From assembly GCA_014360015.1 (NCBI GenBank), contig JACIYJ010000001.1, positions 248,001 through 312,000 of the forward strand: a stretch of 64,000 nucleotides of DNA. The letters run 5' to 3'. A program made the translations under genes and the position numbers. Below are positions 32,745 through 42,297 of the stretch, one piece after another. Under the pieces are notes generated by a model. It worked only from the letters and a program-made list of their open reading frames with translations. It ran no database searches and was not told the DNA's origin. How positions within the stretch are numbered: position 1 is the first letter of the stretch; the number at the start of each line of letters is the position of its first letter. This stretch comes from Candidatus Aminicenantota bacterium. Its GTDB lineage: Bacteria; Acidobacteriota; Aminicenantia; Aminicenantales; Saccharicenantaceae.

Positions 32745-35060
32745 ATGAAAGTTCAATTGATGAAAGCCCGGTTAATCTTTCAAAAAGCAGAAAAGGATGG
32801 TCGAAATTTTCTTCTTGAGCCAGAGGTTTATGCTCTTCTTCGTAGCTTTGGTCTGGCCGTTCCCAGGCATATTTTTTTGCCAAAAGGTAAAAAGCTGGAG
32901 TTAAGCCAGTTAAAAAAGCTGGGAACCGACAAGGTTGTGGTTAAAATAGTCTCGCCCCTGATTCAGCATAAATCTGATGTGGGTGGGGTAGTCATAGTTA
33001 AAGCTTCAGTTAAAGAGGTCAGGGCTGTTGTTGAGAAAATGTACGCTGAAATCCCCCGGAGATTTAGCCGGCTTTTCGGTCAGGCGAAAATTTCTGCCTT
33101 TGAGGTTGAAAGGTCAATCAAAGGAGTTCTAATAGCCGAACTCGTGAATTTTGAGCAGACCGGCTTTGGCTCAGAGTTGCTCCTGGGGCTTCGGGTGTCT
33201 AAGGATTTCGGGCCGGTGGTAACTTTCGGAGGTGGTGGACTGGATGTGGAATATCTTAATGCTCATCTTAAAGACGGACACAGCCTGGCCATTCTGCCTT
33301 CAATCAACCTGAGTTTAAAGGCTATTGAAGCGGCTCTGGAGCCCATAGCCGTTTATGGCAAGATCGCTAAGGAATTCCGGGGTCGGGAGGCCCTGATAAA
33401 ACCTGAAAAGCTGGTTGAGGCCATCCAGATTTTCCAGAAAATCGGTCAGGAGTTTTCACCTTTTAATCAGAAGGCTGCTTATACAGTTGAAGAGCTGGAA
33501 ATTAATCCGCTGGTGATAAAACAGGGGAAAGTTGTTCCACTGGATGGACTCTGCCGTTTTTCACGGCAGAAGATTGAAGAAAAAGGCCGACCGGTGGAGC
33601 AGATTCAAAAAATTCTTGAGCCACACAGCATCGGCATCATCGGTGTTTCCGAAAAGATGAACGTTGGTCATATCATTCTCAATAATGTCATCAAAAACGG
33701 ATTTCCGCGGGAAAGGATTTATGTGGTCAAACCGGGTTTAGACAGCATTGAAGGCTGCCGCTGTGTTCCTACGGTGGCTGAGCTGCCAGAACCGGTTGAC
33801 CTATTCATCTTGACTCTGGGCGCTGACCAGGTTTATCCGGTGATGAAAGATTTGGTTGAGCTGGAAAAAGCCCGCTCGGTCATCATCATTGCCGGCGGTC
33901 TTGGAGAAAAATCGGGAACTCAAAGCATTGAAGATGACCTCAGGAATCTGTTGCAAGCTAAAAGAGAGCAGGGGAGATCGGCTCCGGTGGTAAATGGAGG
34001 TAACTGTCTTGGAATAATCTCAGCTCCGGGAAAATACGACAGCACTTTTATTCCAGAATATAAGTTCCAGAGGCCGGTCGGGGTGAAAGCTGGACTGGCC
34101 ATCATCAGCCAGAGCGGAGCCTACATGCTGTCGAGGATGAGCAACCAGGATCGTTTTGAGCCGGTCTATGCTGTCTCCATAGGAAATCAGCTTGATTTGA
34201 CTATTGGCGATTATCTGACCTACCTTCAGGACAGACCGGAAGTTGAGCTGATTGCGGTTTACATCGAAGGCTTTAAACCGGGTGATGGTCAGCGATTCTT
34301 AGAAGCAGCCAGAAAGGCTATCAAAGCCGGGAAGAAAATTGTGGCTTATAAATCAGGAAGAAGTCCGGAAGGACAGCGAGCCACTTCCAGTCACACGGCT
34401 TCTGTGGCCGGTGATTATGCTGTCTGTCGCAGCCTATTCTCGCAGGCAGGAGTGATTGTGGCTGAGACCATAGATGAATTTGAAAATTTCATAAAAGGGC
34501 TGATTTATCTTTCAAGCAAGAAGATTATCGGTAATCATGTTGGTCTGATGTCCAATGCCGGTTTTGAATCAGTGATCATGGCTGACAACTTGAAGGGTGA
34601 AGATGGGGAGTTAGTGCTGAGTGAATTTTCTGAACAAACGGTCGCCAGAATTTTGCAGGTTCTCCAGCCTCTGGGAATTGACCGGCTGCAGGACGTTCAT
34701 AACCCGCTCGATGTCACCCCGATGGCTGATGATGCCACTTTCTGCGGCTGTGCCCGAGCTCTTCTGGAAGATGAGAATGTCGATTGTGCCGTAATTTCCT
34801 GCGTGCCTATGACTGCAGCTCTACAGACGCTTCCCCCAGGCGAAGAGCATCGGGAGAATATTTATAATCCGGAAAGCTTTGCTGGCCAGATGATTGACCT
34901 TTTCCAGAAAACGGATAAGCCTCTGGTAGTCAACATTGATGCTGGCAGATTGTATGATCCCTTGGTCGAGCAGTTGGAAAACTCCGGGATACCAGTCTTC
35001 CGTCGCTGTGACCTGGCAGTTCGATTTCTGAGAAAATATGTCAATTCAGTAAAAAAATAA
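32745..35060 (+). CDS. acd: Acyl-CoA synthetase (ADP-forming), fused beta-alpha order
   Basis: Converts acyl-CoA, ADP and phosphate to free acid, CoA and ATP, conserving energy from aryl-acetyl-CoA made by IorAB. The 771-residue chain (start 32745 after GAGGGGAAAGG) begins with the ATP-grasp beta part (about 1-260, with V-V-K-I-V-S-P-L-I-Q-H-K-S-D-V-G-G-V). The CoA-binding Rossmann domain follows (S-I-G-I-I-G-V-S, about 300-430), then the succinyl-CoA-ligase-like domains with the phosphohistidine H550 in T-S-S-H-T-A-S. Many bacterial fusions run alpha then beta (YfiQ/PatZ type), so the order here is reversed. Third gene of the iorAB operon. Confidence 0.93.
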   Translation: MKVQLMKARLIFQKAEKDGRNFLLEPEVYALLRSFGLAVPRHIFLPKGKKLELSQLKKLGTDKVVVKIVSPLIQHKSDVGGVVIVKASVKEVRAVVEKMYAEIPRRFSRLFGQAKISAFEVERSIKGVLIAELVNFEQTGFGSELLLGLRVSKDFGPVVTFGGGGLDVEYLNAHLKDGHSLAILPSINLSLKAIEAALEPIAVYGKIAKEFRGREALIKPEKLVEAIQIFQKIGQEFSPFNQKAAYTVEELEINPLVIKQGKVVPLDGLCRFSRQKIEEKGRPVEQIQKILEPHSIGIIGVSEKMNVGHIILNNVIKNGFPRERIYVVKPGLDSIEGCRCVPTVAELPEPVDLFILTLGADQVYPVMKDLVELEKARSVIIIAGGLGEKSGTQSIEDDLRNLLQAKREQGRSAPVVNGGNCLGIISAPGKYDSTFIPEYKFQRPVGVKAGLAIISQSGAYMLSRMSNQDRFEPVYAVSIGNQLDLTIGDYLTYLQDRPEVELIAVYIEGFKPGDGQRFLEAARKAIKAGKKIVAYKSGRSPEGQRATSSHTASVAGDYAVCRSLFSQAGVIVAETIDEFENFIKGLIYLSSKKIIGNHVGLMSNAGFESVIMADNLKGEDGELVLSEFSEQTVARILQVLQPLGIDRLQDVHNPLDVTPMADDATFCGCARALLEDENVDCAVISCVPMTAALQTLPPGEEHRENIYNPESFAGQMIDLFQKTDKPLVVNIDAGRLYDPLVEQLENSGIPVFRRCDLAVRFLRKYVNSVKK

Positions 35061-35187
35061 ATTCGGAGTGTTTATCTGACTTGCAAAACTACAGACAGTT
35101 AAATCTTGTCCTCCAGCCACAAACTTCATCTGCAGAAAAAATTATGACCGAATTTTCTATCCATTTTTTATGTTTTTTCTAAGAACC

Positions 35188-37155
35188 TTAAATGTAAATT
35201 CTGATTGGCAGGATGATAGTGGTTATTCCTTTCCAGTGTAACTGTTCTTGGATGGTGAAGGCAGTTTCATTGTGAAGCAATCGTCTGACCAGGCCCGTTT
35301 GGCGGAAGACCAGTTGCCCCAAGAAAACTGTGGAGCGGGGAAATTCTTGCACTGTTTTTTCTACCAGGCTGGTAGCGGCCGGGACGACTTCGGTGCTGAG
35401 TTCATAACGATAGGTGGCCGGGAACCCCAATTTCCTGGCCAGGTCAACATACTGCTGTAACCAGCGTTTGGTTTCAGTTTCAATATGCACTACGGGATTA
35501 GAGTCTCTGAAAGCCGACACATCTACTTCGGCTATGGTTATGAAGATGAAGTTTTTGTAAAGGCCGGGGAAATTGCGGATGATAGAGAGAAGAGAGTGTA
35601 TTCCAAACCCGTTATAGCCATCGACCAGCAATATAGCGGTCATTTCTTTCGGGTCAGGAGGATTCATATTAGGGGTTCCGGAAATAGGAATATTTAACAA
35701 TTCATCAAGTGATTTAACTCCCTTCCTTACTCTGGAATAATGAGCTCTGATCAGGAAACAGAGTGCCACGACCACAGAAGTGATAACCAGAGTTAACCAA
35801 CCTCCTAAGGCAAACTTTTCAGAAATAGTGACGACCAGAATAGTGACACACAGCACCAGGCCGATCAGATGAACGGGCAGGTGTTTTTTCCAGTTTTTGT
35901 CAGTTTTGCGGTGGGTGATAAAAAATTTTGACATACCCAGCTCGGACAGTGAAAAAGTCAGGAAAACGTTTATGGAATACATTACCACCAGAGTTGAGAT
36001 GTGACCATGAGAATAAATTATAAGCAGAATAGCTGCAGCCCCCATTATCAAAACGCCATTCTGAATGGTGAAACGGTTGGACAGAGAGGCAAATCTACGG
36101 GGCAACCAGTAATCAAGAGCCATATTGGCCATTACTCTGGGACCGTCGGCAAAACCGGTCTGGGCTGCCACCAACAGCAGAGCACCTTCTGAAAAAATAG
36201 TTAAAACGGCCAGAATCTTACCAAAACCAAAGCTACCAAAAACTTTTTCCGCCAGAATGGCATTAAGTGTTTTACCCTCTCCCGGGGTGACGTTAAGAAG
36301 CAGATAACAGATAAATATTCCCGCGGCTGTTATGGCAAGGGAAGTGGCCATATACATCATCGTTTTTTTGCCATTTTCTACCCGAGGTTCGCGAAGAATC
36401 TGAAGACCATTGGAAACTGCTTCTATTCCAGTAAAAGTGCCGCCTCCCATAGAAAAGGCTTTGAGAAACAGCAAAAACAATCCTGTCCGGCCCAGGGTGG
36501 CTAATCCGCTCTGAAAACCGGAATGAACGCTGGAATACACGGTATGTATTTCTGGGACATGACGGATAATGCCTGAGCCGATAAGAAGAAGATGAGTCAG
36601 AACAAAAAGCAGAAAAATCGGAGATAGCGTTGTTACTGATTCTTTAATTCCCCGAAGGTTGAGGATAACCAGAAAAATTATGGCTGTAATCTCAAAGGGA
36701 ATCTTAAAGTTCTTATAAGATAGAGGTAGAAAACTGAAGATAGCATCACCGCAGGAAACGATAGAAACGGCTACGGTCAGCATATAATCAACCAGCAGGG
36801 CGCAGCCCGATAAGACTCCAGCTTTTTCTCCAAGGGTTTGAGTAGCGACAATGTAACCGCCGCCACCGGAAGGGAAATATTCAATAATTCTGGAATAGGC
36901 ATAAGAAATAATGAAGACTGTCAAGGCGGTGGCCAAGGCTAAAAAAACAGCTAAATAGGTATGTTTTCCTAACATCCTGAAAGCTTCTTCGGGGCCATAA
37001 GAAGCAGAAGACAGGCCATCTGCTCCCAGACCAATCCAGGCCAGAAGGGGAATAAGAGAAAGTTTGTGAAAAAGGGATGGATCCTTAAGGCTGCGAGGTT
37101 TGCCGATCAGAACCTCACTCAGCTTTTGCTTCAGTGGTTTAGAATCGTCGTTCAT
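35188..37155 (-). CDS. APC-superfamily transporter, KimA/YdaO-like
   Basis: A 655-residue inner-membrane carrier: about 12 helices up to residue 470, then a cytosolic domain of about 180 residues. The N-terminal sequence I-G-K-P-R-S-L-K-D, followed by G-L-S-S-A-S-Y-G-P-E-E-A, resembles the potassium importer KimA, where S-S-V-A-Y-G-P-E precedes the ion site. The unwound helix-1 motif and F-P-S-G-G-G-G-Y agree. An amino-acid substrate cannot be excluded. No c-di-AMP riboswitch is visible in the 5' region. It converges on acd and lies downstream of the TonB receptor on the same strand. Confidence 0.8.
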   Translation of the reverse strand: MNDDSKPLKQKLSEVLIGKPRSLKDPSLFHKLSLIPLLAWIGLGADGLSSASYGPEEAFRMLGKHTYLAVFLALATALTVFIISYAYSRIIEYFPSGGGGYIVATQTLGEKAGVLSGCALLVDYMLTVAVSIVSCGDAIFSFLPLSYKNFKIPFEITAIIFLVILNLRGIKESVTTLSPIFLLFVLTHLLLIGSGIIRHVPEIHTVYSSVHSGFQSGLATLGRTGLFLLFLKAFSMGGGTFTGIEAVSNGLQILREPRVENGKKTMMYMATSLAITAAGIFICYLLLNVTPGEGKTLNAILAEKVFGSFGFGKILAVLTIFSEGALLLVAAQTGFADGPRVMANMALDYWLPRRFASLSNRFTIQNGVLIMGAAAILLIIYSHGHISTLVVMYSINVFLTFSLSELGMSKFFITHRKTDKNWKKHLPVHLIGLVLCVTILVVTISEKFALGGWLTLVITSVVVALCFLIRAHYSRVRKGVKSLDELLNIPISGTPNMNPPDPKEMTAILLVDGYNGFGIHSLLSIIRNFPGLYKNFIFITIAEVDVSAFRDSNPVVHIETETKRWLQQYVDLARKLGFPATYRYELSTEVVPAATSLVEKTVQEFPRSTVFLGQLVFRQTGLVRRLLHNETAFTIQEQLHWKGITTIILPIRIYI

Positions 37156-37199
37156 CTTGGTAAGAGTGCGTTGATTTTATCTGATTTAATTTTCGAAAC

Positions 37200-37228
37200 A
37201 TTATATATCTGAACTTTTATCGTTGCAA
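37200..37228 (-). promoter_or_regulatory. Promoter of the KimA-like gene
   Basis: On the minus strand TTGCAA (37223-37228), a 17-bp spacer and a perfect TATAAT (37200-37205), 45 bp before the ATG. The start codon has no evident ribosome site. Confidence 0.55.
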
Positions 37229-37235
37229 GATGGTG

Positions 37236-37252
37236 AGACAGCAGGCCTGTCT
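37236..37252 (-). terminator. Hairpin between the TonB receptor gene and the KimA-like gene
   Basis: AGACAG and CTGTCT with a 5-nt loop (the centre CAGGCCTG is itself a palindrome), 39 bp after the receptor stop and just before the next promoter. A short stem with no T run, so termination is uncertain. Confidence 0.35.
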
Positions 37253-37290
37253 GGGGTTTGATACCCTAAGCCGGAGGCAATTTTCTAACT

Positions 37291-39495
37291 TCAATAAGAA
37301 AAACTCAAGCCAATAACAAAATTTCTTCCAGGTTCTTCGCGCGAGTCAGGGTCAGGTCTGGCTAGATAAAATTTGTTAAAAAGATTATTTATCCGGGCAT
37401 ATAGTCTAAGAGACTGGTTCAGGATATAGGAGGCTTTAAAATTTACCACCCCGTATCCGGGTATGGCGATTTCAGCTGGCCCGGGATTATCCTTTTTTGC
37501 CTGGATGAGGCCGTTGAGCTCAAAGTTGAACCGGTTAAACCAGACTTTTCCGCCTATGATAAGTCTCTGGGGTGGAATATCATTCAAGGGATTTCCAGAA
37601 ATCTGGCTCTGGCCATCATACAGATAATAATTCCCGAATACAGAAAACCGGGAAAACGGGAAATATTCCCACTCAAACTCCAGCCCTTTAATTTTTCCCT
37701 GTTCGACGTTCCCATAAGTGTAAAGCTGATTGCCAATCTTGTATCTTTCAACCAGGTTATCAATGCTGTAGATGAAGCCATAGATACCAAGAAAGAGCCG
37801 GCTGCTGGTAATTTTGATGCCGGCATCAAAATTCTGGCTGGATTCGTTTTTAAGGTCAGGATTAGCGATAATAAAACCGCGGCCGGTGATTCCAGTATAA
37901 AATCTCTCGTTAAGATCAGGAGCGCGATAGGCTCGGGAATAGTTAGCAAAAATAGAAACCTGGTTATATAGCCGGTAGGAAGCAGCTAAAAATCCGGTCA
38001 GGGCTTGATCCTGGCTGGTAAGCGCTGGTTCTTCTCCCCCAGGGTTGGCTCGGGAACTGAGAAAATCTAAGCGAAGCCCTCCTGTGATATCAAGATTCTT
38101 AATTCCTTCATAGTCCAGACTCAGGAATAGGCCGGAGTCTGTTCTTTTACCACCAGTGTACGGATATTCGTCGATGGTCTCAGTAACATTCCCTGAACTA
38201 TCAAAATTTATGTATTGGTTATAGGCTTTACTTCGGCTACGGCCATAAAGGTCAGCCCCGCCGGTTAACCGCAGCTTTTTTGCCAGGAGATATTCCAAAG
38301 AAAGCTGGAGACCATAGTCGATGCTTTCAGTGCGGGCAAAAGATTCCTGAGTTTTGACAATCTCGATTTTATCGGACCTGGTTTCCAGGAAATTCGGGTT
38401 AAGATAAAAATGGAAATTGAGCTGGGCTCTGGGGCCGAGTGATTTTTCTTTCCAGTTAAACTGGAAAAGGTTCTGGTTTTCAGCCGGATACCAGGTTGGC
38501 TTGGTTTCGCTGGTGATACTGGGTTTTCCGATATCGCTGCCTCGAGCCAGAAGAAAGCTGGTGCTGATTTCTCTTTTTTCCGACCATTTTATTATCTTCC
38601 CGAAAATACTGGTCTGAGTGAATTGAGATTGCGGAACTTCAGCGGAAGGAGAGCGATAGTTTTCGGCTTTGTCTGTTCTGACCGAGAAATAATAACCAAG
38701 GCCGGACTTAGCGCCGGAAACAGCCAGACTGACTTCTCTTTCATTATTCACTGTGCCATATTTAAGGTTGCCTTTTAACTTAAAATGGTCTTCGGTTGGG
38801 GGATTGTAAGTCAGGAAATTTAGGACTCCACCAATAGCATCTGAGCCGTAATAGACTGATGAGGGGCTGCGCAGAACCTCAATTTTCTCCAGGTCTTCGG
38901 GATTCAAAAAGGAAGCGTTCGGTCCGGTTCGGCGGTCGCTGGAAAGCCTGGCATTGTCGATTAATAGCAGAATGCGGCGCCTGGCCAGACCCCGGATTGA
39001 AGGAACAATAGAGAAACCACCGGTGCCCAGGCTGGAAATTCCGGGAACCATCTGAACCAGCTCGGTGATGTGTGAGGGCATTTTTTCTTCGATGCTGGCC
39101 GCAGACACTACTGAGCTGGCAGCCGGGACAGAAGTTATCGGTTCAGGAAACCTGGTGGCCGTGACTACGATTTCTTCTTTCTGGGGGATATAGGGAACCA
39201 GAGTAAAAGTCAGAACTTTACCGCTCTTGGGTTTGCTGACGATGAATTCCTGCTCAAAATAGTCCCTGTGTCTTATTCTGATTTTATAATTTTCAAAATC
39301 TGGAAGGCTCAGACTAAAATAGCCCTGCTCATCAGTCAAGACAGTCTGATTTCCCGGCTCGCAGATGATTTGAGCTTGACTGACAGGTTGGCCCATGAGG
39401 CTTATTATCTTTCCTTTAACAATAATTTCTGCCCGAAGGAAGGAAAAGAAAATTAAGCAAAATAGAAGCGACAAAATCAGGCTTCTGGACTTCAT
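37291..39495 (-). CDS. TonB-dependent outer-membrane receptor
   Basis: A 734-residue receptor: signal peptide (L-I-L-S-L-L-F-C-L-I-F-F-S-F-L-R-A), then a carboxypeptidase-regulatory-like beta domain (about 24-100). A TonB-box-like E-E-I-V-V-T-A-T-R (about 116-124) leads into the plug (S-S-V-Y-Y-G-S-D-A-I-G-G-V-L-N-F), and the 22-strand barrel ends in G-L-S-F-S-Y with an aromatic terminus. The BtuB/CirA-like plug and lack of a SusD neighbour speak for a metal-chelate or cofactor ligand rather than a Sus-type glycan, but this is inference. No exbB, exbD or tonB is nearby. Confidence 0.93.
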   Translation of the reverse strand: MKSRSLILSLLFCLIFFSFLRAEIIVKGKIISLMGQPVSQAQIICEPGNQTVLTDEQGYFSLSLPDFENYKIRIRHRDYFEQEFIVSKPKSGKVLTFTLVPYIPQKEEIVVTATRFPEPITSVPAASSVVSAASIEEKMPSHITELVQMVPGISSLGTGGFSIVPSIRGLARRRILLLIDNARLSSDRRTGPNASFLNPEDLEKIEVLRSPSSVYYGSDAIGGVLNFLTYNPPTEDHFKLKGNLKYGTVNNEREVSLAVSGAKSGLGYYFSVRTDKAENYRSPSAEVPQSQFTQTSIFGKIIKWSEKREISTSFLLARGSDIGKPSITSETKPTWYPAENQNLFQFNWKEKSLGPRAQLNFHFYLNPNFLETRSDKIEIVKTQESFARTESIDYGLQLSLEYLLAKKLRLTGGADLYGRSRSKAYNQYINFDSSGNVTETIDEYPYTGGKRTDSGLFLSLDYEGIKNLDITGGLRLDFLSSRANPGGEEPALTSQDQALTGFLAASYRLYNQVSIFANYSRAYRAPDLNERFYTGITGRGFIIANPDLKNESSQNFDAGIKITSSRLFLGIYGFIYSIDNLVERYKIGNQLYTYGNVEQGKIKGLEFEWEYFPFSRFSVFGNYYLYDGQSQISGNPLNDIPPQRLIIGGKVWFNRFNFELNGLIQAKKDNPGPAEIAIPGYGVVNFKASYILNQSLRLYARINNLFNKFYLARPDPDSREEPGRNFVIGLSFSY

Positions 39496-39603
39496 TAGGG
39501 ATCTCTCCTTATATTTATAATAACCAATTTTAAATATCAGGATAAAAGATTTTATGAAAAAGTCCAGGCTATAATCAACACTTTTTTACGCAGGATTGAT
39601 GAT

Positions 39604-39632
39604 TTGACATTTCATGAATTGGTTTTTAAGAT
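39604..39632 (+). promoter_or_regulatory. Promoter of the serine dehydratase gene, near-leaderless
   Basis: A perfect TTGACA (39604-39609), 17-bp spacer and TAAGAT (39627-39632, 4 of 6). The ATG begins nine bases after the -10, so the transcript should start at or within three bases of it. Confidence 0.55.
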
Positions 39633-39640
39633 AGCTTATC

Positions 39641-41206
39641 ATGAAACCGATATCGATTCTCAATGATGTTATCGGACCAATAATGCGGGGACCTTCTTCC
39701 TCTCATACCGCAGCCTCCTATCGTCTCGGTTATATATCCAGATTGCTGCTCGGTGAAGAACCAGTCTCAGCCCGTATAGTTTTTGACCCGAATGGTTCAT
39801 ACGCCCGGGTATTCCGGGAGCAGAATGCTGACCTGGCTTTTGCCGCGGGACTTCTGGGCTGGGAAATAACGGACCCTCGTTTTTTTCAGGCGCTCCACTT
39901 CGCTGCTTCCCATGGATATAAGTTCGAGTTTGTTGTCGAGCCGATTGAGGGTTCAAATCATCCGAATTTTGTCCAGCTGGAATTAGCTTCAGCTTCTGGC
40001 CAAAAGCTTCTAATGAAGGCCAAATCAGTTGGGGGTGGGGCCATTGAAATCGTAGAATTGAACGGCTGGCCGGTTCTGCTTTCCGGTGATTTTTATGAGA
40101 TGCTAGTTGAAGCCCCGGCTGATGCTGAACTCACTCTCAGGAATATTCTTGATCGAGATTATAATTTAAGAGCTAAGTTTGAAGTGATAAAGTCGGAGAA
40201 AAAGGCAGGTAAAATCTTAGTGCGGGCTGCTTGCTTGAGGCCTCTTTCAGCAGATGACCGAAAGAAGCTAAAAGAAATTGAAGATATAAGTTTCTGGGAG
40301 TGCGGGCCGGTGTCTTTTGCGGTTTCGGGTAAGTCCTTGTTTACTTCAGCTGAAAAAATAGTCACCATAGCTTCTACTGGCGGAGTTTCGCTGGGAAAAG
40401 TTGCTCTTGCTTATGAATCTCAGCTTTTAGGACTGAGCGAAGCAGATGTTCTTTCAGAGATAAATCGACGGCTGGATATCATGCTGACTTCTGTTCAGGA
40501 AGGACTTAAAGCTGAGTCCTTGAACATGCAGCTTCTTGAGCCAACAGCTGGTTTGATTTTCCAGGCTGAAAAAGAAGGTCGGTTGACCGGGGGCCGTCTC
40601 TCCCGGGCTGCTATCCGGGCCTTGGCAGCTGAGCATGTGGCTGCTTCGGGTGGAGTGGTCTGCGCCGCCCCTACTGGTGGCTCAGCCGGAACCATCCCTG
40701 GAGTCATCAGCACGCTCCTCGAAGATATGAACATAAGCCGAGAGAAGGCTTCCTTGGCTCTTCTGGCCGCAGGAGCAGTGGGTGTGGTAGTGGCCAACCG
40801 GGCTACCTTTGCAGCCGAGATTGCCGGTTGTCAGGTGGAAATCGGGGCAGCCGGGGCTATGGCCGCGGCTGCCGTGGTTGAAGCCTGTGGTGGAAGTGCC
40901 AGACAAGCTTGTGACGCTGCGGCCATTTCTTTCCAGAATACCATGGGTCTGGTTTGCGACCTGGTTCAGGGCATCTGCGAGATACCCTGCCATACGCGAA
41001 ATGCAGTGGCTGCGGCCAATGCTTTTATCTGTGCTGACCTCGTTCTTGGCGGTTACCGGAATCCCATACCGCTCGATGAAACCATAGATGCGGTTCTGGC
41101 TGTGGGAAAAACTATGCCGGCCGAACTCCGAGTCACTTCTCTTGGCGGACTGGCTGTTTGCCCCTCAGCCCTGGCTCTGAAGAAAAAAGAAAGAAAAGAT
41201 TTTTGA
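39641..41206 (+). CDS. L-serine ammonia-lyase, iron-sulfur type, single chain
   Basis: Deaminates serine to pyruvate with a [4Fe-4S] cluster as Lewis acid. The 521-residue chain joins the beta half (substrate-binding G-P-S-S-S-H-T-A, 18-25; N-H-P-N-F) to the alpha half (G-G-V-V-C-A-A-P-T-G-G-S-A-G-T-I-P-G and the cysteine set in G-L-V-C-D-L-V-Q-G-I-C-E-I-P-C-H). It is longer than the E. coli enzymes because of an expanded linker (about 120-230). There is no ribosome site, in line with the near-leaderless promoter. It is followed 31 bp later by an ornithine-cyclodeaminase-family gene, suggesting an amino-acid catabolic unit. Confidence 0.93.
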   Translation: MKPISILNDVIGPIMRGPSSSHTAASYRLGYISRLLLGEEPVSARIVFDPNGSYARVFREQNADLAFAAGLLGWEITDPRFFQALHFAASHGYKFEFVVEPIEGSNHPNFVQLELASASGQKLLMKAKSVGGGAIEIVELNGWPVLLSGDFYEMLVEAPADAELTLRNILDRDYNLRAKFEVIKSEKKAGKILVRAACLRPLSADDRKKLKEIEDISFWECGPVSFAVSGKSLFTSAEKIVTIASTGGVSLGKVALAYESQLLGLSEADVLSEINRRLDIMLTSVQEGLKAESLNMQLLEPTAGLIFQAEKEGRLTGGRLSRAAIRALAAEHVAASGGVVCAAPTGGSAGTIPGVISTLLEDMNISREKASLALLAAGAVGVVVANRATFAAEIAGCQVEIGAAGAMAAAAVVEACGGSARQACDAAAISFQNTMGLVCDLVQGICEIPCHTRNAVAAANAFICADLVLGGYRNPIPLDETIDAVLAVGKTMPAELRVTSLGGLAVCPSALALKKKERKDF

Positions 41207-41237
41207 TGATTTGATAATTCAATAAAAGGTGACTGAA

Positions 41238-42239
41238 ATGGTGGAAAGAAAAGTCAGGTTGCTTTCCTCGGCTGATATCCTTCAGGTGTGTTCGATGAAG
41301 GAGGCCATTGAGGCGGTGAGGAGGGCCTTCATTCTCGCTTCTGAAGGTAAAGTTGAGGTTCCCACCCGAACCCGCCTCGATGTGCCTGAGGCCAGGGGTA
41401 CGTCATTAATAATGCCCTCATATCTTCCTGAAGCTGGGAAACTCGGAGTGAAAATAATCAACCTTTATGAGGATAATCCCGCAAAAGGATTACCTTTCAG
41501 CCAGGCCTTGATGCTGGTGTTTGAGGCTTCGGATGGCCGACCATCAGGAATCTTAGAAGCAGGTACTTTGACCGCTCTGAGGACTGGTGCGGCCTGCGGC
41601 CTGGCGACTGAGCTTCTGAGTCGTCCCGAAAGCCAGCGGCTGGCTCTTTTTGGGGCCGGGTTCCAAGCCCGGTTTCAACTGGAGGCAGTAGTTGCTGTCC
41701 GGAAAATAGAAGAGGTCAGAGTTTTTGATCAGGATAAAGAGCGGGCTGAGGTTTTTGCCCGGAAAATGTCCGAGCGCTTATCTATTCGGTTAAAAGTAGC
41801 CGGCTCAGCTCAGGAAGCTCTTGAAAATGCCGATATTGTCTCCACGGCCACAACTTCTAAAACCCCGGTTTTTGATGATAAGGATATCAAACCAGGTGTC
41901 CATATCAACGCCATTGGTTCCTACAAACCTGAAGAACGAGAAGTTCCTTCTCTGACTGTCGCCCGGGCCAGGGTGTTTGTGGATAGTCGTGATATGGCTC
42001 TGGAAGAGGCCGGCGACCTGATCATCCCGATGAAAGAAGGGCTTTTCGGACCTGAACATATCGAGGCCGAAATTGGCGAAGTGGCGTCACGCAAAAAGTC
42101 TGGCAGGTTAAGTGCTGAAGAAATTACTTTCTTTAAGACAGTTGGAATAGCCGCTCAGGATATTGTTCTGGCCTCGATTGTGCTGCAAAAAGCTATAGAA
42201 AAGGGCCTGGGCTATTTATTTGATTTTTATGAAGGATAG
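41238..42239 (+). CDS. Ornithine cyclodeaminase / mu-crystallin family protein
   Basis: A 333-residue NAD(P)-dependent enzyme. The start at ATG 41238 follows AAAAGGTG. The substrate lysine region L-G-V-K-I-I-N-L-Y, G-T-L-T-A-L-R-T-G-A-A and the Rossmann loop L-F-G-A-G-F-Q-A-R (about 137-145) are clear. The family includes ornithine cyclodeaminase, alanine dehydrogenase (archaeal), ketimine reductase and siderophore or amino-acid synthases, so the reaction is not fixed by sequence. Pairing with serine dehydratase suggests reductive handling of imines or oxoacids from amino acids. Confidence 0.88.
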   Translation: MVERKVRLLSSADILQVCSMKEAIEAVRRAFILASEGKVEVPTRTRLDVPEARGTSLIMPSYLPEAGKLGVKIINLYEDNPAKGLPFSQALMLVFEASDGRPSGILEAGTLTALRTGAACGLATELLSRPESQRLALFGAGFQARFQLEAVVAVRKIEEVRVFDQDKERAEVFARKMSERLSIRLKVAGSAQEALENADIVSTATTSKTPVFDDKDIKPGVHINAIGSYKPEEREVPSLTVARARVFVDSRDMALEEAGDLIIPMKEGLFGPEHIEAEIGEVASRKKSGRLSAEEITFFKTVGIAAQDIVLASIVLQKAIEKGLGYLFDFYEG

Positions 42240-42297
42240 TGAGCTACTCGCTTGGAATTATAAATTTTTTCTTTTTCCAATCAAAAAATCACTAATC

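Noticed and set aside
36000..37290. c-di-AMP (ydaO) riboswitch expected before a KimA-like gene
   Set aside because: The short 5' region holds only a promoter and a small hairpin; no space or motif for that riboswitch.
42252..42280. TTGGAA/TTCCAA repeat between the cyclodeaminase-family gene and DPP-IV as a terminator
   Set aside because: Six pairs, long AT-rich loop and no proper T run; too weak to list.
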